Assembly (NCBI RefSeq): GCF_030272615.1
Contig: NC_081415.1
Coordinates: 376,727,392 to 376,791,391 of the forward strand
From: Cryptomeria japonica
Taxonomy: Eukaryota > Streptophyta > Pinopsida > Cupressales > Cupressaceae
Length of the DNA: 64,000 bases
Direction of reading: 5' to 3'
A program made the position numbers and the translations under genes. The notes beneath the pieces are model-generated. The model did not search any database and was not told where the DNA came from. It saw only the letters and a program-made list of their open reading frames with translations. Shown here piece after piece: positions 12,692 to 21,015 of the stretch (position 1 is the stretch's first letter; each line of letters starts with the position of its first letter).

Positions 12692-13471
12692 TGATGCAGG
12701 AGCATCCCCGATTCACAACAATCTTGCATCAACCAAAAACATTTTCTTTTTTGTTTGTAATTTCAATTTTCTTTTCTGTGTGTCCTGGTTTTGGCTCACC
12801 AGTTCGTGTGGAGTTGGATTCTACTTGAAGACTTGATCATCCTACTTTATTTCTTACCATGTCTCATTTGAATCACTTTCCGGCAAGATATCGCTACCGG
12901 TTTCCTTGGTAGTTTCTTGTTACCATTGTTCCTTTGTTACCAATATCCTGAGACCTATTCTAGTGATATACGAGATCCCATTTCAAAGCTTGCAGAGCCT
13001 TGGGTGTTGATCTCGATGTTGCTTGGTGTGTGGTCGACCTTCTACATTTCATCCTTTGGATTTTTCAGAGGAATCTCTTGGTGGAGGCTGACCTTGTTCA
13101 TTTTGCATATTTGGTGTTGTTCTTTGGGTTTTGATCCTTTTGGGTTGACCAGATCCTTTGGATCGATATATATATTTGTAATCATGCTATAGAATGTAAT
13201 CAATTAGAGAATCAAGGAGTATCAGATAGATAAACTATGCCTAGAAGATAGATCTTTCGATTCAAGGTCTCGGTGTGACCTATTCTACCAGACCTGTGTG
13301 TCGGTATGTTGTAACTGGGTTGTTACCGGTTGGATGTAATTAACTTTCATGCAATAAAAACTATTTTTTAAGCATTTCTTCCATCATATTTGTGGACTTC
13401 CATTGTGTTTACTCTTGATGACCATTTTGGATTGATCTCCTTGGGATCCCTCCTCACTGATGACTGCTTCA
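12692..13471 (+). mobile_element. element B 5' LTR
   Basis: Runs from TGATGCAGGAGCATCCCC to GATGACTGCTTCA, 780 bp, with TG...CA ends. It is nearly collinear with the 3' LTR that starts at 18,106 with the same words. A PBS follows immediately. No promoter element was identified with confidence. Confidence 0.92.
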
Positions 13472-13473
13472 AG

Positions 13474-13486
13474 TGGTATCAGAAAG
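13474..13486 (+). other. element B primer-binding site
   Basis: TGGTATCAGAAAG directly follows the 5' LTR. Its first ten bases match the initiator-methionine tRNA complement TGGTATCAGAGC; the last bases have drifted. Confidence 0.7.
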
Positions 13487-13578
13487 AAGTTTGTTCCAGA
13501 GGGTGCGTGTCCTTAATCTTGTTGTAGGGTGGCGGATTGTGGATCCGACCTGAAATTGCAGAGGACTAGTGTGGATCA

Positions 13579-14652
13579 ATGGCATGAAGAGGAACTAGGA
13601 ATGGTGGAGCGCATGGGAATGTAGACCCTTTTGTAATGGAGATGTTGTGAGGAACAGCAGCCCGGTTAGAAGTCATGGAGACAGCCCAGAGAAGAGGCCG
13701 ACATGTTGAGGATGTGAGCGAAGATGAAGGAGAAGGAGCCCTAGCAGAATAAGTGAACCTATCAACAATTGATCTGGAGGAGGAAATGTTTTTAAGGGTT
13801 TTGAGTAGGGAGAACACTAAACCTCATTTTACCCCACCGAAATATGATGGGAAATTAGATTGAGATGAATTGATGGATTGGATCTTGGAGATGGAGAAGT
13901 ATTTTGACTTTGAAAACACTTTGGAAGAGAGGAAGGTGAAGTATGTATGTGCCCAGTTGAAGGGTCATGCATCTCTTTGGTGGGAGCACTTTCAAGTGAT
14001 AGGCAAAGAAGAGGTAAAGAAAAGATTAAGATGTGGGATAGGCTAATTGCTAAGTTAAAATCTAGCAAATTATCAAGTAGATTTGTTGCGAAAGTTGCAG
14101 AATCTAAGATAGAAGGAATCTAGTGTAAAGAAGTACACCAAAGCATTTTACAAATTGAACATCAAATCTAGACATTTTGATGATGAGATTGAACAAATTA
14201 CAAGATATTTGAATGAATTGTGGATGTCTATACAAGATGAACTCAGTATGATCAAATTAGAGATTGTTGAAGAGGCTTTCCAGTATGCAATAAAGGCTGA
14301 AGAAAAGTTGAATAAGACGCATGAGCAGAGACAGAGAGGTAGAGGTGGAAGGTTTACTGAAGGAATATTTTAAGGAGGAAGAGAATACACCAAAGGAAGA
14401 AGAACCAGTACAAATCAGAACAAAGACAAGGAAGTGACCAAGGAGGGTAATTCATACCAGAAGGATGATATAAATTTCTACCGGAGGAGAGAACCGGATG
14501 GTATCGGAATGAGAACTTTGGAAGACAACACAAAAGGACATTCAGAGGAACCTATTTTAAATATGGAGGAGAAGGACACTGTGCATTTGAATGTAAGAAG
14601 TCAGAGGCTACTGAAAGAGTGGCAGTGGTGGAGGAGAACCCCACTATATTAG
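13579..14652 (+). pseudogene. element B gag
   Basis: From the ATG at 13,579, gag motifs of chromoviruses follow: PHFTPPKYDGKLD, DELMDWILEMEKYFDFENTL, KVKYVCAQLKGHASLWWEHF, YQVDLLRKLQNLR and EEAFQYAIKAEEKLNKTHEQ, then an RGRGGRF basic tract. WWEHF and YQVDLLRKLQNL are diagnostic. A zinc-knuckle remnant (FKYGGEGHCAFECKK, with the second Cys replaced by Tyr) lies near 14,550 in the pol frame. The frame is interrupted by stops at codon 3, near 13,650, 13,750 and 13,858, and by a local double frameshift around 14,020-14,060. Gag would assemble particles. Confidence 0.85.
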
Positions 14653-15128
14653 ACAATAAAACGAAAGATGGAGAACTATTGATGGTAAGGAGAACTTTGT
14701 GTCATACCGGAGGAGATAAAGAACCCTTGCAGAGGAAGAACCTATTCAAAACCAGATGTAAGGTATTCAGTAAGTTTTGTAAAGTTGTTGCTGATAGTGG
14801 TAGTTTAGATAATCTTGTTTTAGAAGAGATGGTCAATAAGTTTAAATTGGAGAGATTGAAACACCCTAAGCCTTACCAGATAGCATGGATTCGAGATGAA
14901 CATAAGTTGTTAGTAAGTGAACTGTGTGTAGTAAAATTGAAAATTGGGAATTATCATGATGAAGTTTTGTGTGATATTATGCCTATGGACATTTGTCATC
15001 TTTTGTTGGGAAGACCCTGGCAGTTTGATAGACAGGAAATACATGATGGGAGGAAGAATACATACACTATTGTGGCCAATGGGATCAAGAAAACCTTGTT
15101 GCCTTTGGAGGAACCTTTGAAGAATTAA
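14619..15128 (+). pseudogene. element B protease
   Basis: An open 169-codon stretch contains VVADSGSLDNLVLEEMVNKF, with the DSG catalytic triplet around residue 60, and later CDIMPMDICHLLLGRPWQFD, the distal LLGRPW motif. Both are standard for Ty3/gypsy proteases. The stretch ends at a stop just before the RT region, and the same frame continues into RT, so the original was a pol polyprotein. Catalytic residues look intact. Loss of upstream gag frame and downstream stops would prevent expression. Confidence 0.88.
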
Positions 15129-15272
15129 GTCTATACAAATACCAGAATAGTTCTAGTAGATGGAAGGAAGTTCATGGATGGACTGAGACATGAGAATGTG
15201 TGTTTTGCCTTAATTCCTAAGAAAACTAAGAGACTAGAACCGGAAGGAGAACACCTAGCATAGATAAGAGAT

Positions 15273-16139
15273 TTGTTGACAGAGTATGGGGACATGATTT
15301 CAGATAATGTACCTGATGGATTGCCACCTGTTATAATTATTAGTCATTGCATGGACTTAGTTCCTAGAGCTAGTTTACCTAACAAAGCTGCACACCGGTT
15401 AACACCGCCAGAGAATGAAGAACTAAATAGACAAGTGCAGAAGTTATTGAAGAAAGGTTTGATCAGGGAAAGTCTGAGACCTTGTGCAGTACCAGTAGTA
15501 TTAGCACCTAAGAAGAATGGAGAATAGAGGATGTGTACCGATTCAAGAGCAATAAACAAGATCACGGTGAAATACCAGTTTTCCTTGCCTAGGATGGATG
15601 ACATAATGGACTGTTTGAGTGGAGCAAAGTACTTTACAAAGATAGATTTGAAGAGTGGATATCATTAGATCAAGATCAAAGAAGGTGATGAATGAAAGAC
15701 AACATTTAAGAAAAATGAAGGATTATATGAATGGTTGGTGATGCCTTTTGGACTGACCAATGCACCAAGTACTTTCATGAGGCTAATGAATGAGGTTTTG
15801 AAGAAATTCTTGGGTAAGTTTGTTATTGTGTACTTGGATGACATTCTGATTTTCAGTAAGACAAAAGAGGAGCATTTGTTGCAGTTAAGACAAGTTTTAC
15901 AGAGGTTAAGAGAAGAAAAGTTACTGATCAATATCAAGAAGTGCACTTTGATGAAGGATGAGCTAGTCTATTTGGGCTTTGTGATATCTGAGGATGGTTT
16001 GAAGATGGACCCTGAGAAAGTAGAAGCCATTGTTGAGTGGCCTACACCAAAAAGAATTGGAGAGGTAAGATCATTTCATGGATTGGCTAGTTTTTATGAG
16101 AAGTTTATCAAAAAATTTAGTTCACTTGTAATCCTATGA
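15273..16139 (+). pseudogene. element B reverse transcriptase
   Basis: Three collinear segments in one frame read [101 protein letters not shown] and [20 protein letters not shown]. The catalytic YLDD box is intact near 15,830. TAG replaces a sense codon at 15,526 and 15,667, and TGA at 15,694, all single-base changes. The domain copies element RNA into DNA. A frameshift follows near 16,130-16,150, before RNase H. Confidence 0.92.
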
Positions 16140-16690
16140 CTGAGACCATGAGGGGAGATAGGAAGGAATTCAAGTGGACCAGCGGAGCAAGCAAAATCTT
16201 TGACTTGTTGAAATAGAAAGTGACTGAGCAGCCTGTGTTGGCTTTATCGGATTTCAATAAGGTATTTCAAGGGGATTGTGATGCAAGTGGAACAGCAATT
16301 TTGAATCAAGAAGGGAGAGCAATAGCATATTTTAGTGAGAAATTGAATGATGCCTGGAAGAGATATTCAGTATATGATTAGTAATTTATGCCATAATTCA
16401 AGCCTTGAATAAATGGAGACATTACGTGTTGCCTAAGGAGTTTGTGTTGTATGCAGATCATCAAGCTTTGCAATATTTAAACAGTTAGAGTAACTTGAAT
16501 CAGAGACATATTAGATGGGTAGAGTTCTTGCAAAGTTACACCTTTGTGTTGAAACATAGAAGTGGGAAATCTAACAAAGTTGTTGATGCATTGAGTAGAA
16601 AAAGGAATTTGCTAACAGAGATGAGAGTGACAGTATTAGGTTTTGAAGATTTGAAGACCTTGTATGACAAAGACCCAGATTTTGCATAAC
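16140..16690 (+). pseudogene. element B RNase H
   Basis: After the frameshift the translation reads FKWTSGASKIFDLLK, QPVLALSDFNKVF, GDCDASGTAILNQEGRAIAY and FSEKLNDAWKRYSVYD, then two stops. It continues with WRHYVLPKEFVLYADHQALQ, NLNQRHIRWVEFLQSYTFVL and KHRSGKSNKVVDALSRK. DASG and DALSRK mark the Ty3-type RNase H that degrades the RNA of the hybrid. Stops near 16,216, 16,379-16,383 and 16,486 disable it. Confidence 0.88.
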
Positions 16691-17715
16691 CTTGGAAAGC
16701 ATGTAGATAACCGGTTATGGTTGATGGAAAATGGTTGGATTACTTCATTCAAGATGGGAGTTTAGTTGTGCATACCTAAAAGTTCCATGAGAGAGAACCT
16801 GATAAAAGAGAAGCATAGTGGAGGTTTAGCTAGACATTTTGGCATTGATAAAAAGTTGCATTGGTGAGTGAGCAGTACTTTTGGCCCCAGATTCATAAGG
16901 ATGTTAAGAGATATGTGCAAAGTTGTAGAGTTTTTCAAGTTGCAAAAGGTAGTAGTCAGAATGTGGGGTTGTATAAACCTTTGACAGTACCGGTAAGACC
17001 TTGGGAGGATATAAGTATGGATTTTGTACTTGGCTTACCTAAGACACCGAGAGGGAATGATTATATATTTGCGGTAGTGGATAGATTCTCAAAGATGGCT
17101 CATTTCATACCTTGTAAGAAGACATTAGATGCATTGCATATAGTAGACCTATTTTTAAAGGAAGTGGTAAAATTGCATGGATTACCTAAGAGCATAGTTT
17201 CAGACAGAGACACTAAGTTTGTTGGCTATTTTTGGAGAATACTTTGGAAGAAGATGAAGACAAATTTGAAGTTCATTTATACTTTTCATCCACAAACTGA
17301 TGGACAGATAGAAGTAGTTAACCAGAGTTTGGGAAACTTGTTGAGATGTTTAGTAGGAGATAAAACCAGAAGTTGGGATTTGGGCCTTGCACAAACAGAG
17401 TTTGCCTATAACAATTCAGTGAATAGAAGTACTGGAAACACACCTTTTGAGATTGTTACCAAAGTGCGTCTTAAAGGAATAGAAGAATTGAGAGAAATTA
17501 ACAGTGAAGACCGGAAGAGTTCAGAAGCACAAGAATTTGTAGATCACATGGCAACATTGCATATTCAGGTTAAACAACACTTGGAAGACATGAATAGAAA
17601 ATACAAGGAGAAGGCATATGAGAAGAGGAGACATAAGGAATTTGAAGTTGGCAATGAAGTGATGGTCTATTTGAGAAAAGAGAGATTCCTGGTTGGAACT
17701 TATAATAAGTTGTAG
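16691..17715 (+). pseudogene. element B integrase catalytic core
   Basis: An open 284-codon stretch from 16,861 begins in the zinc-finger region (YFWPQIHKDVKRYVQSCRVF) and holds the full catalytic core. Counting from its first Met, D54 lies in ISMDFVLGLP, D115 in SIVSDRDTKF and E151 in DGQIEVVNQS, giving the DD(35)E spacing of retroviral-type integrases. The zinc-binding finger is damaged: the second Cys of the usual CRxCQ is Phe (CRVFQ), and the upstream His pair (near 16,815) lies beyond a stop. The core catalyses strand transfer into target DNA. The chromodomain follows in the same frame after a stop at 17,713. Confidence 0.92.
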
Positions 17716-18070
17716 ATGAAGAAGTTTGGACCCTATAAGATCTTGAGAAAGTTTAGTTCTGGAAATGCATATGAGGTGGGGCTATCGGATAGTCTGAGTA
17801 TTTCACCAATATTCAACATTTTTAGATCTTCATGAGTACCATGAACCAAAATTCAATGAGGATAGTATTGCAGACTTGGAGAAACAATTGCCCCGGCAGG
17901 AACCAGAACAAATTGAATATATTTTGGATAGTAGGATTGGGCGTAGTACCCAAAGAAGTCAGTACAAATAATATCTTGTGAATTGGAAGAACACACTAGT
18001 GGAAGATTCATCTTGGATTTATCAGGCAGAGGTAGACCGCCTTGGTTTTCCTCTGACCCTAGCAAAGTGA
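17716..18070 (+). pseudogene. element B integrase tail with chromodomain
   Basis: KKFGPYKILRKFSSGNAYEV (GPY/F module) is followed, in the integrase frame from 17,914, by EYILDSRIGRSTQRSQYK, a TAA stop, then YLVNWKNTLVEDSSWIYQAE and VDRLGFPLTLAK to a final TGA at 18,070. YLVNWK and the SSW that replaces the usual TWE are the core of a chromodomain, the module that in chromoviruses directs integration to marked chromatin. One in-frame stop inside the domain and degenerate sequence at 17,800-17,840 would block it. Confidence 0.82.
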
Positions 18071-18691
18071 GAGGCTCACTTATTTTTTTATTAACCCTGG
18101 ATGTCTGATGCAGGAGCATCCCCAGTTCACAACAATCTTGCATCAACCAAAAACATTTTCTTTTATGTTTTGTTTTCTATTTACAGTTTCAATTTCCTTT
18201 CTGTGTCCTAGGTTTGGCTCACCAATTCCTGTGGAGTTGGATTCTACTTGAAGACTTGATTATCCTGCTTGCTTTCTTACCGCATCTCATTTGGATCACT
18301 TTCCAGCAAGATATCACTACTGGTTTCCTTGATATTTTCTTGTTACCGATCATTCCTTTGTTACCGTTTTCCTAAGACTTATTCTAGTGATCTACCGGAA
18401 CCCATTCCAAATCTTGCAGAACCTTGGGTGTTGATCTTGATGTTGCTTGGCATGTGGTCGACCTTCTATGTTTCATCCTTTGGATTTTTTGGAGGAACTC
18501 TTGGTGGAGGCTGACCTTATTCATTTTGCATGTTTGGTCTTGTTCTTTGGGTTTTGATCCTTTTGGGTTGATCAGATCCTTTGGATCGATATATATATAT
18601 TTAATCATTCTTTGATTCAAGGAGAATCAAGGAGTATCAGATAGATAAATTGTACCTAGAAGATAGATCTTTTGATTCAAGGTCCCGGTGT

Positions 18692-19011
18692 TGTTAAATT
18701 TTGTGGATCAGAATTAAAATTTATCTTGTTCTATGTATTATCTATCACTAAATTGTTGTATAAATCTTATTGTCTTATTTTATTTTGTAGGAGAGGAGGA
18801 GCATTTTTATTTCAATGTCCATTCTCACACATTTCATTTGGTATATGTAGTGGGCTGGGTATGGTCAAGCGATGCCTTGACCAGCCATGTCTTTTGGACA
18901 TGACCAATCAAGACATGATCTTGCCCCCTCACGATAATAAATGTTTGAATGAGAGACTTCATTTATCTCTCATTCAATCATTTATCTTACCGAGGCTATC
19001 ATGCATTAACA
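18692..19011 (-). mobile_element. element C 3' LTR (left copy)
   Basis: 320 bp, TGTTAAATTTTGTGG to ATGCATTAACA. It repeats almost entirely at 20,329-20,653. The adjacent CTCCCTCTT at 19,012 reads AAGAGGGAG on the element strand, the position of a polypurine tract. Confidence 0.92.
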
Positions 19012-19104
19012 CTCCCTCTTAGCTAGGTAAGATAAATGTAAAAGGTATTGGGAGCAATATTCATAAATTGTATGATGCTTATCTTGGGACCATAGTTTCA
19101 AGAT

Positions 19105-19592
19105 GTGAATTACCTCTATCGGTGATTCTATTCACAAACTCTTGAGTGGATTGCCTCTATCGGCGATTTTATCCATAAGCTCTTTTGTGGATTGCCTCAG
19201 TCAACGATTCTATCCACAAGCTCTTGTGTGGATTGCCTCAGTCGGCGATTCTATCCATGAGCTCTCATGTGGATTGCCTCTATCGGTGATTCTATCCATG
19301 AGCTCTTACGTGGATTGCCTCAGTTAGCGATTCTATGCATGAGCTCTTGTGTGGATTGCCTCAGTCAAAGATTCTATCCACAAGCTCTTACGTGGATTGC
19401 TTCAGTCGGTGATTCTATCCACAAGCTCTTACATGGATTGCCTCAGTCGGTGATTCTATCCATGAGCTCTTACGTGGATTGCCTCAGTCAGCGATTCTAT
19501 CCATTAGCTTTTGTGTGGATTTCCTCTATCGACAATTCTATCCACAAGATTTTACGTGGATTGCCTCAGTCAGTGATTCTATCCACAATCTT
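19105..19592 (-). repeat. 41-bp minisatellite inside element C, about 12 units
   Basis: Unit (as read on +): GATTCTATCCACAAGCTCTT, then GTGTGGATTGCCTCAGTCGGC. Twelve variant copies follow head to tail, with mostly single-base differences and CACAAG/CATGAG alternation in one segment. Since 41 is not a multiple of three, the two longish frames across it only translate the array. No spacers of unrelated sequence occur, so it is not a CRISPR. Confidence 0.93.
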
Positions 19593-19839
19593 GAGTTATT
19601 GTAAGATCATCACCTTCCAATAACCTCAAAAATACAAGTGAAAATCATTTCGAAGTCATCACTTCCTTATGATTTACACAGGGCCCATAAAATAATTATT
19701 AGTATTAATAATAATAATCAATATTTACAATTTTTACCTCAGAAATGCTCAATCTTGATTAGTAAGCTCCCTATCAATCACAAGGTATCTTGAGTTTCTT
19801 CTAGAGAACATATTTTTCTGAACATATGTCTAAATTTCT

Positions 19840-19968
19840 GACTTCAGCAAGGGACGCTTGTAGTTTAAGTTTGAGAGGACAAGTTCTTGCAATGTGCCCA
19901 TATTTGAGACTTTTAATGAGATATCAATCTGATCTTAATCGGATCTTCCTTCAAGTGGTTAGGCTTTA
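19840..19968 (-). pseudogene. gag zinc-knuckle remnant and leader inside element C
   Basis: On the reverse strand, just past the inner PBS, AAGCCTAACCACTTGAAGGA then AGATCC matches the post-PBS leader of D and F. Further on, KYGHIARTCPLKL is the second half of a CCHC knuckle like CNKYGHIASQC of element D. This marks C's interior as a deletion derivative of a D/E/F-like or copia-type element rather than unrelated sequence. Only fragments are present and no open frame survives. Confidence 0.6.
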
Positions 19969-19980
19969 TAGAAGGAAACC

Positions 19981-19994
19981 TGGCTCTGATACCA
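19981..19994 (-). other. inner primer-binding site of element C
   Basis: Reverse complement TGGTATCAGAGCCA, complementary to the initiator-Met tRNA end. It directly abuts the first 135-bp repeat, as a PBS abuts a 5' LTR. Confidence 0.8.
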
Positions 19995-20004
19995 TGTTGA
20001 GACA

Positions 20005-20076
20005 TGGACCAGCTAGGACTCAAACCTAGGACCTTCCATACACTACTGGAGTACTCTAGCACTGAGCTACTGGCCC
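20005..20076 (-). other. tRNA-like sequence, copy 1 (in 135-bp repeat)
   Basis: 72-nt reverse-strand segment, same fold as copy 2 at 20,140-20,211 with a few substitutions. Acceptor GGGCCAG pairs with CTGGTCC. An A-box GCTCAGTGCTAGAG and a B-box GGTTTGAGTCC are present. One substitution lies in the D loop. Confidence 0.65.
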
Positions 20077-20139
20077 CTCTTGGACCAGTCCATCGTCAGT
20101 CTGAGTGTGGCTTATTTCCAACACCAACATGTTGAGACA

Positions 20140-20211
20140 TGGACCAGCTAGGACTCAAACCTAGGACCTTCCATACGCTGCTGGAGTGCTCTACCACTGA
20201 GCTACTGGCCC
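20140..20211 (-). other. tRNA-like sequence, copy 2 (in 135-bp repeat)
   Basis: The reverse strand folds as a cloverleaf. Acceptor GGGCCAG pairs with CTGGTCC over 7 bp including one G-U. The D arm is GCTC/GAGC, and the T arm CTAGG/CCTAG closes over TTTGAGT, with discriminator A. TAGCTCAGTGG fits the Pol III A box and GGTTTGAGTCC the B box at all but one position. The anticodon arm is imperfect: four pairs TCCA/TGGA around an 8-nt loop. No identity can be assigned, and it sits inside a mobile repeat, so I call it tRNA-like and potentially a Pol III promoter rather than a working tRNA gene. Confidence 0.7.
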
Positions 20212-20314
20212 CTCTTGGACCAGTCTATCATCGGTCTGAGTGTGGCTTATTTCCAACACCAACACTCCCCCTTAAGCCATACCTCTCATGTGCTTGGGAC
20301 TCTTATCCTGGACC

Positions 20315-20328
20315 TGGCTCTGATACCA
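20315..20328 (-). other. element C outer primer-binding site
   Basis: Reverse complement TGGTATCAGAGCCA immediately next to the right terminal repeat ending ...TTTAACA on the element strand. This fixes C's orientation as reverse. Confidence 0.88.
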
Positions 20329-20653
20329 TGTTAAATTTTATGGATCAGAATTAAAATTTATCTTGTTCTATGTATTATCTATCACTGAATTGTTGTATAA
20401 ATCCGATTGTCTTATTTTATGTTGTAGGAAAGGAGGACCATTTTTTTTTCAATGTCCATTCTCACACATTTCATTTGGTATATGTAGTGGGTTGGGTACG
20501 GTCAAGCGATGCCTTGACCATCCATGTCTTTTGGACATGGCCGATCAAGACATCACTTGATCATACCCCCTCATGATAACAAATGTTTGAATGAGAGACT
20601 TCATTTATCTCTCATTCAATCATTTATCTTACCGAGGCTATCATGCATTATCA
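20329..20653 (-). mobile_element. element C 5' LTR (right copy)
   Basis: 325 bp, TGTTAAATTTTATGG to ATGCATTATCA. The pair with 18,692-19,011 differs by scattered substitutions and a small insertion near CACTTGATCAT. GGTGT target copy follows. Confidence 0.92.
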
Positions 20654-20858
20654 GGTGTGACCTATTCTACCAAGCCTATGTGTCGGTATGTTGTAACCCG
20701 GTTGTTACTGGTTGGATGTAATTAACTTTCATGCAATAAAAACTATTTGTTAAGCATTGCCTCCATCATATCTGTGTACTTACATTGTGTTTACTCTTGC
20801 TGACCAGTTTGGACTGATCTCCTTGGGATCCCTCCTCACCGGTGATTATTTCAGAGTC

Positions 20859-21015
20859 ACATATGGAAAACTCTTGGGATACATAGTTTCAGCTAAGAGC
20901 ATAGAAGTAGATCCAGTGAAGGTTCAAGCAATCATGGAAATGTCAAATCCTAGGAACATCGGTCAACTAAGATCTCTATAAGGAAGGCTACAATCTATTC
21001 GAAGATTCATCTCAC
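20859..21015 (+). pseudogene. element A reverse transcriptase, second part
   Basis: Directly after B's right target copy the translation reads TYGKLLGYIVSAKSIEVDPV, KVQAIMEMSNPRNIGQLRSL, a TAA, then GRLQSIRRFIS. This is the RT thumb/connection of the Tat group and continues the frame that stopped at 12,691. It is cut at 21,015 by solo LTR J and the next codons (QLVDRCHPFTHLLHKN) come after it. Confidence 0.9.

Larger units (their letters stand above)
19995..20264 (-). repeat. two abutting 135-bp LTR-like repeats inside element C
   Basis: Copies at 19,995-20,129 and 20,130-20,264 both start TGTTGAGACATGGACC and end TTCCAACACCAACA, with TGTTG...CAACA inverted ends. They differ at only a handful of positions. 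On the element strand a purine tract AAGGGGGAG (rc of 20,265-20,273) precedes the pair and the inner PBS follows it. The order PPT-LTR-LTR-PBS is that of a 2-LTR circle junction. Each copy includes a tRNA-like segment. Confidence 0.85.
18692..20653 (-). mobile_element. element C: small non-autonomous LTR element (TRIM/LARD-like) in B's 3' LTR
   Basis: A 1,962-bp insertion is flanked by a perfect GGTGT duplication (18,687-18,691 and 20,654-20,658). Terminal repeats of 320 and 325 bp start TGTTAA. The strand is set by a PBS next to the right repeat (TGGTATCAGAGCCA on the reverse strand) and a purine tract AAGAGGGAG next to the left one. The internal part has no pol. In reverse-strand order it holds a 64-bp spacer ending in a second purine tract, two abutting 135-bp LTR-like repeats with tRNA-like folds, a second PBS, a leader like that of D/E/F, a zinc-knuckle remnant and a 41-bp minisatellite. 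It would depend on another element for enzymes. Confidence 0.9.
12692..20853 (+). mobile_element. element B: Ty3/gypsy chromovirus inserted in the RT of element A
   Basis: An 8,162-bp insertion is flanked by a perfect 5-bp duplication GAGTC (12,687-12,691 and 20,854-20,858). It carries a 780-bp 5' LTR, a PBS, gag, protease, RT, RNase H, integrase and a C-terminal chromodomain, then a 3' LTR that is itself split by element C. With C and its GGTGT duplication removed the 3' LTR is 781 bp, matching the 5' LTR. The chromodomain defines it as a chromovirus, a class whose integrase targets chromatin. Multiple stops and at least one frameshift show it is defective. Confidence 0.93.
18106..20853 (+). 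mobile_element. element B 3' LTR, interrupted by element C
   Basis: Begins TGATGCAGGAGCATCCCC at 18,106, collinear with the 5' LTR up to GGTCCCGGTGT at 18,691, and resumes at 20,654 with GGTGTGACCTATTCTACC. It ends GGTGATTATTTCA. The 5' LTR reads GGTCTCGGTGTGACCTATTC at the matching place with no insert, which fixes C's boundaries. The polypurine tract upstream of 18,106 is not obvious. Confidence 0.92.

Noticed and set aside
18269..19022. Several 60-116-codon frames in B's 3' LTR and C's LTR
   Set aside because: They lie within LTR sequence, are duplicated in the partner LTR with disrupted frames, and have no domain.
19105..19592. Possible CRISPR-like array
   Set aside because: Units are contiguous 41-bp tandem copies with no unique spacers, inside a plant LTR element.
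20140..20211. Functional nuclear tRNA gene
   Set aside because: The anticodon arm has an 8-nt loop and only four pairs, no terminator T-run follows, and the sequence is duplicated within mobile LTR-like repeats. Kept as tRNA-like.
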